Of a stretch of DNA of 64,000 bases, positions 21,090 to 31,689 are shown piece after piece. Within the stretch, counting starts at the first letter, position 1. Each line of letters begins with the position of its first letter. The position numbers and the translations under genes were made by a program. The notes beneath the pieces are model-generated. The model saw nothing but the letters and a program-made list of their open reading frames with translations, was not told where the DNA came from and did no database searches. Location of the stretch: the NCBI GenBank assembly GCA_963681505.1, contig OY811991.1, positions 4,376,387 through 4,440,386 on the forward strand, read 5' to 3'. This DNA comes from Eunapius fragilis (taxonomy: Eukaryota > Porifera > Demospongiae > Spongillida > Spongillidae).

Positions 21090-23272
21090 GTTAGGAAAGG
21101 TGATCGGTTTGATATATAAAAACGTCCCAAACTAAGGCTATCGTTGATTTCAGTGATCTATCCCGCATCTTTCCTTCTGGATATCGATTGGCTAATGCTT
21201 CAGCAATCTTGTTCAGTTGATGGGTTTTGAAATGTTTTCTCTATGAAGCTGAATGAATGCATTGAGAGGTTTTTTCCTTTAAGAATTGTGTCATCTAGCA
21301 AACTACCACGTCTAAAAAAGCATATTCGCAAATTGTTATACTCATATTAAAGAAAAAGTGGTATCATAAGGACAGAGTGGTCTACAAAAAAATTGCTAGA
21401 GAATATGAACTTGCATACAGTCCTTTTATGATTCTCATGAATGTAATATTATCAACAGTAACAATTTATCCAAACTATATTCATATGTTAATTCAAAACT
21501 AAGTCACACATCTTCTATTCCACCCCTTATGAAGACTGATGATTCTCTTGCTATAACCGATCGTGACAAATGCAATGTTTTAAATTATTACTTTGCTTCT
21601 GTTTTTACCATAGATAATGGTGTCTTACCCATCTTCCATCCAAATGTTTCTTGTGTCCAGGCATATCAATAAGTTGAGTTTACTCACTGTAAAGTATTAT
21701 GTGCCCTGAAGCGTCTTCCTTCTAAATATTCCAGAACACCAGATGGTTTTCCTGCTGGATTTTTTAAATCAGTTGCTTCTGCCATTGCCTTTCCATTGTC
21801 CAGGCTTTTTACAATGTCTATGGACTGTGGGAGTATACCGCAGGGTTGGAAACAGGCATTTGTTTGTCGCATTTTCAAAAAAGGTTCCCGTAAATTACCT
21901 AGCAATTATCGTCCGGTTTCTCTTACCAGTGTTTGTTGCAAAGTAATGGAGTCTATTGTGTATGAATCAATGGTTTTCTTTCTTCGTTCTAATAGCCTTA
22001 TCTCCAAAGATCAGTTTGGCTTTCTTGCCAGGCGTTCTACTTGTACCCAATTGCTAATCACACTTACTCCATACTGATATTCGTTCTAAAATTGATTCTG
22101 TGTATATAGACTTTGCTAAAGCCTTTGATTCTATCTCTCATAGAAAGCTGCTATATAAGGTAGAGTGCTATGGGTTTACTCCCCTCTTGGTGAGGTGGTT
22201 ATCTTCATTTCCTATAAATCGTTTTCAGCAAGTTTATATTGATCAGTCTTTATCTTCTTCCCTACCTGTTACCAGTGGTATTCCTCAGGGATCAGTGCTT
22301 GGACCCCTATTATTCCTCATTTATATCAATGACCTTCATGATTGTTTAGTGCCACCAGTTCAAGCTAAAATATTTGCAGATGATACCAAACTCTATGCTA
22401 CTCACTCTTCTGATTCATCCTCACTTTTGTCTCTGTCATTGTCGAATTTTTGTATGTGGTCTGAAGCGTGGCAGCTTTTAATATTGCTTTTCAGAAGTAC
22501 AGTGTAATATCCTTTGGACATAACTCTGAAAGCAATTCTTACTCTGGTGTGCTGCTAAATACGGTTTCTGATATTTGTGACTTAGGTTGTCATATTACAT
22601 CTGATTTTAAACCCAGCTTACATTGTGCATCTATTGCTGCAAAGGCTTTTCCAAAGGTGTTCCCTTCTACTTAAAGGTTAAAAGTATTCATTTCATATGT
22701 GAGACCAATTCTCGAATACAATACTCCAGTGTGGAATCCATGGCTCATACAAGACATTAAATGTGTTGAAGAGTTCAACGCTTTTCACCAGAGCTATTTT
22801 TATACGAGTAAAGCTGCCTACTATGAGCTATACTGATCGTCTTGCTAATTTAGGTCTTCATTCATTGGAGTATCGTAGAGTGTATTTTGACCTTGTTATG
22901 TGTTTCAAGATTGTAAAAAACCTTGCATGTAGATCTTGATGCATCAGCTTTCTTTCGTATCAATTTGTCACCATATAGTACAAGAGGAACTTCAAACTTA
23001 GTCCTTTGTCATTAATTACCTCACCATAATTTTCGCTCAAACTTTTTCTCAATCAGAGTTATACACATTTGGAATTCATTACCAGACTCTGTGGTTACAG
23101 CACCCTCCGAAAAAATATTTAGGTCTAAACTCAGCAATGTAGACTTGTCTCCATTTTGTAAATGTTACCCATTTTAGGACCGGCAGTATATTAGTGCATA
23201 TTCATTTACTTGCCATTGTGTAATATGTACACATAAAATTATAAGTAAATAAAAAATAAAAAATAAAAAATC
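21090..23272 (+). mobile_element. 5'-truncated LINE of the Jockey/CR1-like group
   Basis: Starts inside the endonuclease-RT linker (LNECIERFFPLRIV, LPRLKKHIRKLL near 21240-21345). It then carries the reverse-transcriptase domain. The 3' end is a tail of AAAAATA repeats at 23250-23272, a typical LINE 3' microsatellite tail. The endonuclease and 5' end are missing, the usual outcome of aborted target-primed reverse transcription. No clear target duplication was identified. Confidence 0.85.
21743..22674 (+). pseudogene. LINE reverse transcriptase (broken)
   Basis: Recognisable RT blocks in order are SNYRPVSLTSVCCKVME (21900-21960), SKDQFGFLARRSTCTQLL (22005-22060), VYIDFAKAFDSISHRKLLYK (22100-22160), SGIPQGSVLGPLLFLIYIND (22275-22330) and the catalytic FADDTKLY (22372-22400). 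These sit in at least three frames, with stops at the joins near 21900, 22077 and 22470, so at least three disabling frameshifts or stops exist. The active-site Asp pair (ADD) is still present. The wording is closest to CR1/L2/Jockey-type RTs. Non-functional. Confidence 0.85.
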
Positions 23273-23721
23273 TGTCTTAAACGTTTAGATTGTAACTCGT
23301 GCCCTCGCTGTGTCATTTAGAGGTCACGTGATCTGTTATTGAAACCATGTTATTGAACCTGCTTTATGTCTATTTTATATTGCGCTTCCCTGTCGCCTGA
23401 GTAAGTGCTAGTGGACCCGCGGCCGTTTAATGATATTGACCTACTCAGATCAGATTACTAGTAAATGAAAAAGATTGTTTCCAGAATAGGAATTGGCTGC
23501 ATTCATATAGATAGCTTTCTTTCTTTTGGGTATAGGAGCTGATTAGTTTCGTAACCAGACTTGATAGCTGCATGTGGTGTAGATCTCCCCACCTCGCTAA
23601 AGGTACGCATATGTTATTAGAACTTTATACATGTATTATTACGATATTATGGTCATTTTGTCATTCAAATTATAACATCACCCTCATCATTTTCTTTTTG
23701 TTTGGCTCTCTATATAAGCTT
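23273..23721. other. Gene-free stretch
   Basis: No gene or clear repeat seen. Confidence 0.45.
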
Positions 23722-23875
23722 TACAGTGGCCCAGTCTTTACAAATCCTTTGAGATAGGTAGTACTAATATTCATTGCCACTGTATGCAAAGCTTCCATCC
23801 TTACTGCATCACAAAAAATAAATTGCAACCTCCACAAAAGAAACGTCCTATACTGACACACAAGCCGCGCGCGCG
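23722..23875 (+). repeat. Dispersed repeat, copy 1 (pair with 49273-49426)
   Basis: TACAGTGGCCCAGTCTTTAC, CTTTGAGATAGG, CACAAAAAATAAATTGCA and CCTCCACAAAAGAAACGT recur in order at 49273-49426 at high identity. In both places a CA-rich tract or CACACAAGCC follows. Non-coding, family unknown. Confidence 0.75.
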
Positions 23876-23906
23876 CACACACTCACACGCACGCACACAC
23901 GCACAC

Positions 23907-23967
<61 letters not shown>
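23876..23967. repeat. (CA)n microsatellite
   Basis: CACACG/CACACA repeats of about 90 bp. ORFs across it are artefacts. Confidence 0.95.
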
Positions 23968-23973
<6 letters not shown>

Positions 23974-24214
23974 TGTCAAAGAAGGGCTGGTACATGCTTG
24001 AAATTGAAACTGAGACGAAAGGTTGCCGTCTGGCCTGGAGAGAAAGCCATTTGGGAGAATGAAACTTTACAGTTTATGTCTGATTAGAGTGACCACGGCG
24101 ACAATAAAATTGTAAAACATAAGCTTTCTTGGCGGTCTGATAGTAATAGTGTATAATTATAATAATATACGCGTTAGTAAAACACTCCTTTTTACAGTGT
24201 GCAGAAGAAAGAGT

Positions 24215-25620
24215 GCTTCATAATGATATGCCTTTTTCATTGGATAGAGCGGCGCCTGTGAACCACGCCCCACTTTTACTCCACAGCTGCATGGGTAGAG
24301 GGGCATGTGATTGTGGGAATGACCATCAAAGATGGGAGGTGAGCATTAAAATAGCGTACAAATATCCAGCCGGAAAATGGCTCTACTCACCTCTATCTTA
24401 TTAGAACAGATCTTGCATAGCGCAATAGCCTCTCCGCTTAACCGGTTGTAGCTCTCGATACACGTGGGGCAGCAAGACTGCACACATCAGAGAGATTCAA
24501 TACATAACGACATAGTTGTACATGCAACGGTGTCTGCTTACAGCATAAGCAGCTCTGTATTTAAGGCATGCACTTACCGATGCGCAAGCGTCACACTTAG
24601 ATCCGAGATGCGTGCGGCCGAATGTCTGGGAGCAGACAACACAGGAGGTTCTGCCATCACCAGGCGACCGACTGCAAAACTCTTCAAATTGCTGCTGTAG
24701 TAACCTATATACGCGAGGCAATATGCCGATGACCTCAATGTATACCCTACATCGATGCATGACTGCAAACGTGCGTGCATGCGTTAATTGATAAGATCTA
24801 AGTCATGTGTGTTAATTAAAAGTCTGATTGCACCAGCTGAATAATTAATATTACTTTAGTAATCAACATGCATGCAGAGCATAACACATCTGTACCATGT
24901 AAAGCGGAAGATGTTGGGAGGAGCACAATTCTTACCTAACTCTCTTCTCTTCTTTACGTTCTACTTCGTCGGCCTTGGCAACAACTTCTTTAATAATATT
25001 GATCTCATATCGCGTGAGGCTGGCGCTATGTTCATCAAGAGAGACTCTTCGCTTTAGCTTTGTCTTCGTGCTCCACCCAATGTGGTCACTGCGAGGATCA
25101 CGCGGATGAAATAAAGAAGAAAAACAGAAGAGTTTCCCCTCATATCAGTAGCTGGATCATATATATACCGACAGCGCGGCGCATACAGTGTAAGTATTAC
25201 GGTTACCTACACTTGGCCGCCAGTTCACCATCATTTAGACTCCAAGAATATGTGGTAGGCTGATGTAAGCTCTGTGGTTTATTTGATCTCTGCATTTCCT
25301 CAATTTTTCGCTCAAGTTTCCAGGTCGTATACCTATATACAAAAGAAAGACATGTATATACCTATACGCACTGCTGCGCCCTGTTCATTCATGCATATAT
25401 AATTATTTTACTCCACGGTGTATCAGTCTTCTAAGCTACATATAATATCGACTGATCCATGGCTTGGCTGTTCCTTTTACTGACCTGCTTCTTACACCGG
25501 CTACTTACCCGCTCTTTGTCTTGCAGTTGAGCGCAAAGCACGTTAATATGAACTGTCCTAAACCGACGAGCGACTTTTAATGTATATACAGCGAGCTGGC
25601 GTTCCTTTTTGATGTATGTA
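24215..25620 (-). mobile_element. R1 repeat, copy 2 (inverted relative to 4.39-6.30 kb)
   Basis: Reverse complement of R1 copy 1. On the minus strand the same blocks appear: VHINVLCAQLQDKER ending in GTAAGTA (near 25515); LERK then SNKPQSLHQPTTYSW (25310-25190); the EVERKEEK block (about 25100-24940); YRLLQQQFEEFCSRSPGDG with CVVCSQTF and CDAC (24745-24580); and CCPTCIESYNRL with CKICSN (about 24470-24400). It lacks about 600 bp present in copy 1. Exon-like blocks keep their frames and donor sites, while the sequence between them differs more. That suggests past selection on a protein of unknown function. Confidence 0.6.
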
Positions 25621-25943
25621 TGCATGCATGTAATGATCTATCGCATACCATCCATAACTTCATTTTACAACTGCAGATGCATGCAGTCACACCAAGCTGA
25701 GTATATAACCCGACTAAATTCATTGCCTCTGGGGCCATTCAGCTAGCTTGGATTGATTTACGTGCCATGCGGTCGTTTGCATGCTCCCATGCATGCATTG
25801 GAATGAATAATGCGTGGAAATTAGGCACTGCAATGGCATATCAGAGGGAGGGGGAGAGGGGCCTTTGAATTTATATAAATGCGGGGGCTTGCATGTACGG
25901 AGGAGGTTACAACAGTCCGTCCGCCTCCCCCCCCCCCCCCCCA

Positions 25944-25974
<31 letters not shown>

Positions 25975-26550
25975 ATAGCTGTGGCGTGTGGCCGCAACCA
26001 CCCCGATCACATCATTATCTGTTGACCCTGAATTAAGTTTAGCAGCCTTCATGAGGTGCATGCATGCAAGTGTATATCTCCCCATTGTCACCACCCAGCT
26101 CTGCAATACCATTCGACGACGAATTTTCCACCTCTTTAAAACAACAATTGAGAGCAATGCCCGGTTTAAAGCCTGAGCACCAAAATGAACCATGAATATG
26201 GGCTATTTTTATATTTACCAGCAAAGCTAGCAAGTGCACCGAACATTGCAGATATACACGCGCGTGGGCCAAAAGATTTAGGTCAACATGCAGTAAAAGA
26301 ACGAATGAAATCAAAGTGTATGAAGACTTACACATGCAGCATGGATCCCCTTGCTATACATTCACAAGCAGCAACTCCTATGGAATTTGAGGGCAGTATA
26401 TTATTAGAAACAAAACCATATATATGGCATGGAACTTGCGTGCCGCAGTGAGGGGGGGGGGGGGGGGGGGGGGAGGGGGATCATATTCTGTCAACTACAT
26501 GCATGCACATTATGATACTCCAACTATAATATTTTGTGGACAGTAGTGTA

Positions 26551-26684
26551 GCGGCGGGCGTGAAGTATTTAGTATAAACCACTAGCTCCACTGCAGGGAG
26601 GCCTGCATGCATGCAGTCGGCCCACAAAGTGTACTCAGGGGTTCCCACCTCGCTCCAAAGAGAATATGCACTCGTCCACATACA
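26551..26684 (-). pseudogene. ADP-ribosyl cyclase gene fragment inside RepC copy A
   Basis: On the minus strand, TATGTGGACGAGTGC, GAGGTGGGAACCCC, GAGTACAC and GTGGGCCGA, followed by ACTTCACGCCCG, align collinearly with 12789-12908 of the cyclase gene. The frame reads SEVGTPEYTLWADCMHAGLP against host DEVGTPEYTFWAEFSHRLAS. It covers only the segment from YVDE to the TPG turn (host residues about 137-176). It includes the Trp155-equivalent but not the catalytic Glu. Too short and altered to make enzyme. Confidence 0.8.
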
Positions 26685-26855
26685 AAAGGAAGACGTGCGG
26701 GGGGTGGGGTGGGGGGTGCATATTTGCGTGTAACGGCTAATACGTATGTAATATCAATGTTGGGCGCATAGCTAGCAATTACGGTGGAAAAATTCCTAAT
26801 ATATCCTCGTCACGAGTGGAGGTGTTGGTATGATGGTTATGCTGATAGTAGGTGC

Positions 26856-26981
26856 AAAAACAAAAACAGATGAGTGAAATTTCACTCAAAAAGTCAAAAT
26901 GGCTGACTATGTCACTCCAAACCAAGTTTGGAGTGCATAGTCAGCCATTCTGAGTGATACCGGCTTATCTGTTTTTGCTTT
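26856..26981. mobile_element. 126-bp palindromic MITE with GTGC target duplication
   Basis: Inverted ends (CAAAAACAGAT/ATCTGTTTTTG) and inner arms (ATGGCTGACTATG, CACTCCAAAC) are mirrored. GTGC flanks both sides (26852-26855, 26982-26985). RepC copy B has an uninterrupted site here (near 55136), which supports a real insertion. Confidence 0.75.
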
Positions 26982-27117
26982 GTGCGGCATAATAAACTAT
27001 ATACTCATCATTCAACTATATGTATATCTCATCAAGTTCTGAGATCCACTGGCCATACAGATACATCCGACACCGCCTTAAAATTTACATAACTGTAGTA
27101 GTAATATCACAACCAAA

Positions 27118-27345
27118 AATTTTCGCTCCGTAACGGATTGTTATTGGCAAACATACGGTTACGGATAAGAAAATTTATCCGCTACGGATCCGATAAGCGT
27201 TACAGGATGTGACTGATCCGTTAAATGAAACTTGTGGCGGGATGTAATACATTGTGATAAGTTCCGTTAAAACATCCGTATCATTGTACGATATAAAAAT
27301 CCGTATCATTTTTTTTTCATACACCGTAACGATTTGTTAAGTACC
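27118..27345. repeat. Cluster of CGTTACGGAT-type motifs
   Basis: Several copies of TCCGTAACGGAT/GTTACGGATAA/CTACGGATCCGATAA occur within about 230 bp. A similar cluster lies at 31710-31850. They could be subterminal repeats of an unrecognised DNA element. No ends defined. Confidence 0.4.
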
Positions 27346-27432
27346 GATTATCCAATTTCTCGCAACTACTCGGTAGTGCCAACAAATAATGATGTATTTT
27401 GTGTCGCCATTTTGAAAGGAGAGCCTATAGAG

Positions 27433-27603
27433 AGGTTGCAGTGTCATCCCGGGAAGAGCGGCGGCCATGTTTTTTGGTGTCTCCAGTCTGTTACGGAATG
27501 TTTCCAATCTGTAACAGATTATATACAACCTGTAACAGAACTCGGGACACCAAAAAACATGGCCACCGCTCTTCCCGGGATGACACTGCAACCTCTCTAT
27601 TAG
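27433..27603. mobile_element. Palindromic MITE with GAGAGGTTGCAGTG arms
   Basis: Left arm GAGAGGTTGCAGTGTCATCC and onward, and a right arm that is its near-perfect complement (about 55 bp each), surround a loop with CTGTTACGGAA and CTGTAACAG. TA-type flanks are possible. Non-coding despite overlapping frames on both strands. Confidence 0.7.
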
Positions 27604-28060
27604 AGCGTACTAGGCCCAGTTGATAGCGGCAGTACAAAGTGGGACGCAAGATGAGGTGCTGTTCCAGAATCAAGGAATCCGAATTCTGACACCATCTTGG
27701 TTCCGATGCAAACAAACCCGAGGCCCCATCCCCAAATGTGACACGTGCAACAAAATGGCCGACATTTGAGGGTAAGCCGAGCGCCAGTTTTATTATATCA
27801 GATTGGATACGTTACAAGTTGACTACCGTCTGCATAGGTGTGAGTGGGTGTAATGGCTCGAAGAATCAGTCATGCAGTAGGTAAGTCATTTATAGCGCGG
27901 ATGTGATCGGGTTTATTTTCATTCCAGACCGCTTTTATTTGAGGCAACACAGACGGCCGGTGTGCGCGGGACAGAATGAACCAGCGCTCAGCAAACCAAC
28001 TCTAATCAACTCTCAGATACGCCACTGTCTACATCCCAATAGCAGTATAGGGTGGGATCA
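27604..28060. other. Stretch without a defined gene
   Basis: ATGGCTCGAAGAATCAGTCA at 27854 followed by GTAGGTAAGTC could be a tiny first exon with a donor site, but no partner exon is recognisable. Confidence 0.25.
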
Positions 28061-28532
28061 GGAGTGTTCGGCAGTTGCGCGGTATGATATAGTGTTAAAC
28101 TTACCAATGTCGGATACAGGAGCTTATTAAATCAAGTACGCTAGTGCTTTGGTATCCTTAGTGATCGTGGAATACTGAAAAATTAGTACTTAATCAATTT
28201 ACCATTTGTTGTAAATATTATAGAGGTTGAAATCAATTGATGTCGCGTTAGGTAGTGTTCGGCACCGCACGAGGTATATTCGGCAGTAGAATTAGGCAGT
28301 GTTCAGCATAGCAATTTATTCACATACCGCAACGCAACAGATATATAGATACTACAGAATCTTATGATTTTACGCTGTAGCGCGAATTTAATTATCATGC
28401 ACGATTGAAGTCATGATTAAAAACATAGACACACACACAAATACACACACAAATTTGAAATAAAAATCAAGAGAAGCATTCAAAAAATAAGCAGCATGTG
28501 TACAGTGTATGCGCGCGATCAGCTTGAAAAGA

Positions 28533-28730
28533 TTAAGTGCGACTAGTTTTAAGCATATATTTCACTTTCAATAAACCAACAGGTAGGGCACAAATACTCA
28601 TCTTCCTCGTCTGTGTCAGCATCCTATGTATTTCTGGTATGCAATCTATGTGTGTAGCTTCTTTACACTTATCACATTGTACCCACTTGCAATCATTACC
28701 CTTTTCCTCATCTTGATAAAAACTTGACAT
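28533..28730 (-). pseudogene. Cys-rich tail of the pogo-type transposase
   Basis: Reads KWVQCDKCKEATHIDCIPEI and then an out-of-frame CxxC region, recalling a PHD-like C4HC3 finger. Such tails are attached to some invertebrate pogo-like transposases. Lysine-rich sequence joins it to the N-terminal half. Broken by frame changes. Confidence 0.5.
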
Positions 28731-28973
28731 TCACACTATGCATTCCCAGTCACTGTCATTTTTCTGCTTTTCCACCCTCTCTTTTCCTCTTTTCTTCTTG
28801 CTTGCTACCATTCCTTTTACCTTCTTTGCTTTTCCTTTCTTGCTTTTTTCAGTAACTTCTCTTGCTCTTCAGCTTCTCGTAATTCTCTCCATCTCTTGCT
28901 AAGACTGGAGAAAACTTTTGTAGTTGACTGGTCCCAGGACTTTCCCCTTTTTCCTAGTGAGAAGGAAGTTAGA

Positions 28974-29504
28974 CTAATCAAAATTGAATATTCTTAAAGG
29001 ATCCTGGAATACATCCCCAGCATGTTCTTCATCCACCACATAAGTTTTAATGTCATTAAACCACTTTCTAATTGCAGCTTCTGTGACAGCAGCCCTACCC
29101 CCTGTCAAAATTTCTGCTAAGCGCTCAGTGAGTGCAGGGTTTCGACGCATAAAACCTTGAAACCAATAATAGCCTGGCCTTCCATCGGTAAAAGGGGTTT
29201 GGCGACCATCTACCTGAATAATTCTTTGTACTATGTCGAAAAGATCTGTGTTAGTTGGAGAACCACATTTCAGATACTTTATACAAAAATTGGCCAACAT
29301 AGCCTCCTCAGCTTTTGTAAGCACTGAAGGTGGGCCCATTCGTCTATCTTCTGGGGTCTTTCCATCCAACTTGTCACACAGTGTGGACCGAGGCACACCA
29401 AATGCTTTTGAAGCTGCATTTCTAGACATGCGACCATCACGAACTTCTTTCAGTGCCAATTCCATACTCTCTGGAGAGTATTTCAGGTATGGCTGCCTGG
29501 CCAT
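28974..29504 (-). pseudogene. pogo/Tigger transposase N-terminal half
   Basis: From the Met of MARQPYLKYSPESMELALKE (29504), a psq-type helix-turn-helix (AASKAFGVPRSTLCDKLDG) is followed by a CENP-B-type DNA-binding domain (GYYWFQGFMRRNPALTERL). It then runs to VFQDPLRIFNFD. In intact relatives the next residues are D-E-T/S-G, the first catalytic Asp region. Here the frame ends and what follows on the minus strand is the lysine-rich tail, so the catalytic domain is deleted. An upstream in-frame ATG at 29570 exists, but the family normally begins at the chosen Met. Cannot transpose by itself. Confidence 0.8.
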
Positions 29505-30689
29505 TGTAAAGAACGGCTTGCACCCTTGGGAACACAATAACTGTATATAGCTGCGTAGGCCTATGCACAAAACCTTAACTCATCTCTCGCTGTAATTTCA
29601 AAGCTTTAAATAGTACTAGCTAAGAATGTTCTAGACATGTGTGGCAAAGGCAGGCCTATGCCAGTTTGTGCAGGCTGACGCTTACTCAGCATAAATACAT
29701 TATCAGATGCAGGCCTTTCTTTTGCCAACTTATAGTTTATTATGTAGCACATACAGATCCATTACATTCAGTCCTGAATTTTCAACAGTGAAGAACAATT
29801 TACTACATACCATGTTTGGTCAATACAGTGCAGTAGTAACCGAATTGGCAAATGCAATACAGTACTATCTAGCTACTCCCTAATTATCAGGGTAATGAAA
29901 TGACACATATACAATGGGTCTCCATCACACAAAAACAATAAACAGTTCACTTTATATGCATAGTCCAAGCCTGTGCTCTTCAGGAAGAGCTGTGCTCTTC
30001 AGGAAGACTCCAGAGCTGTCCTCTAAGAAAATAAAGTACATATAAACTCATAACATCTTATCATCTAGGACAAACACTGTGATATGCAAAACAGTTTTAG
30101 GCTTCATATTGTAATGACCCACGCCCTCCCCTCCCCCATCCGAACACTGCTTTCCACCGTTAGATACACCTGCCGCGCACAGCTTAGATTCATGTCAACT
30201 TTCCAAGTTTCAGGATGATATTTTAAGTTATAACTGTATATTTTGCCTGATTTGGAGTGTTCGGCACCCATGCCGAAGACTCCCGCGTAATACGAATTGT
30301 ACTTGGAGTGTTCGACATCCTACGAATTTCATGAAAGTATCACTATCTTCTATTGTCAAATACTTTATTGTATTGCATGCTAACTGTTCTATTCCAAAGT
30401 AGCATAGAGATATGACTTCGGACAGCGTGTCTCCTTCATGACCGGTTGCCCCTTTTGTACCTCAAAACACTTGCACACTGTTTGACGCGCCATTTTGATA
30501 GAAAATTAGAAAAAGGTAAACAAAAAAAATTATAATCCACGAATAATACCTTTTCGTAGAACATACAATTAGCTCGTTGCGAACATACTCATTGAAGAAT
30601 ATTTTCCAGCTTGTGTTGGAATTGTTGCGCTTCAGATAAGCCGTTGCACCTCATTTGAATCTTAGATTGCCGAACACTCCCCCCTGCCA

Positions 30690-31404
30690 AACTTACCTGA
30701 GACTACGCTAGATTCACCCCGCATAGTTTTGATCCCTTCCATCGTACTTAGTCGGTTTGGATTTGGATATGGTTGTGTTACTGTTGACGTATAGCTAGAA
30801 GAGGAAAGCTATGCAGTTGGTAAGCCTCTGTAACGTGCGTGTGTCAGGAGATTCAATTTCAGTTCATTTCAGAATGAGGTGGCTCCCGTAAGTGCATCAC
30901 TCATTGTACTAATCAGGCCTGGGGTGTTGGCCTACTGAAAGAAATATGAAGCCCAATTGTACTGCTCATGCATTTGGTAAGCCGCTGATAATAGCGTGGG
31001 TATGGCTGGAAAGTTGGGTTTACCTTTGGCGCTCAAACACCACCTCTGCGCTGCAACTGTCTCTCAACTCATTGCTCAGGTTGGCTTTGTCCCTACTGTG
31101 TATCCCCTGTCCTAACAGGCTCTATTATAGTCTTTTTAATAGTCAGCATTCTACTGGACTTTGCTCCTTCAGGTAAGGCTAATGTACTGTACTGTTTAAC
31201 TTACATTTCTCTGAGCAGGTGAACGTCATGCGCATCAGTGGAAGAGCATCGCTAGAACTTACATCTCTAAATGTAGGCATTGAGCTCATATGGCATTGGT
31301 TACATGGTCTTTTTTTGCAGATACGATTCCAAATAATAAGATCAGTGGGATGTTTTACTTTTTCCCCTATTTCACATCTTTCTGTATTTTTAGCTACAGC
31401 AAGC
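30690..31404. other. Gene-free stretch
   Basis: ORFs at 30946-31176 and 31219-31514 match nothing. Several GGTAAG donor-like sites are present. No gene assigned. Confidence 0.35.
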
Positions 31405-31572
31405 TAACTGTTCCTGCACGCGTGGAACCTAGAAGCTGTTTCTGCAGCGTGGAACTGAGAAGCTGTTCCTGCGCGCATGGAACTGAGAAGCTGTTCCTGC
31501 ACGCGTGCAACTGAGAAGCTGTTCCTGCACGTGTTGAACTTGAAGCTGTTCCTGCAAGCGTGGAGCTCAGAA
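31405..31572. repeat. Tandem repeat of about 32 bp, five units
   Basis: Units read GAGAAGCTGTTCCTGCACGC followed by GTGGAACT, imperfect, with five to six copies. Confidence 0.85.
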
Positions 31573-31689
31573 AATGGACTATTGTTTGTGCCCTGTGTGT
31601 ACGCTTTGTATTCTTTGTTCTAAATATACAAACGTTAGTTATGAATAATTTAAGAAGCTAGGTAGGAGGGGCTTTAAAAGCGTCTATCA

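Larger units (their letters stand above)
25652..27077. mobile_element. RepC repeat, copy A
   Basis: From CCATAACTTCATTTTACAAC to GACATACATCC-like sequence ending GACACCGCC, it matches 49518-55256 once the Ginger insertion there is removed. Identity is high over about 1.3 kb. Shared landmarks are AGTCACACCAAGCTGAGTA, a CA tract near 25945-25970, GACGACGAATTTTCCACC, GGATCCCCTTGCTATACATT, a G22 run (26452-26473) and a broken ADP-ribosyl cyclase segment. No terminal repeats or intact ORF are seen, so the family is unknown. Confidence 0.8.
28061..30680 (-). mobile_element. pogo/Tigger-type DNA transposon, internally deleted
   Basis: GGAGTGTTCGGCA at 28061-28073 and its complement TGCCGAACACTCC at 30668-30680 are candidate terminal inverted repeats. 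Further AGTGTTCGGCA-like motifs at 28254, 30257 and 30306 look like subterminal sites. It encodes, on the minus strand, a pogo-type N-terminal transposase (28974-29504) and, separately, a Cys-rich tail (28533-28730). The DDE core between them is missing. A clean TA duplication was not established. Confidence 0.65.

Noticed and set aside
28974-29570. Host CENP-B or TIGD gene
   Set aside because: It lies between candidate transposon ends, lacks the DDE domain and is followed by a decayed tail, so a deleted transposon is simpler.
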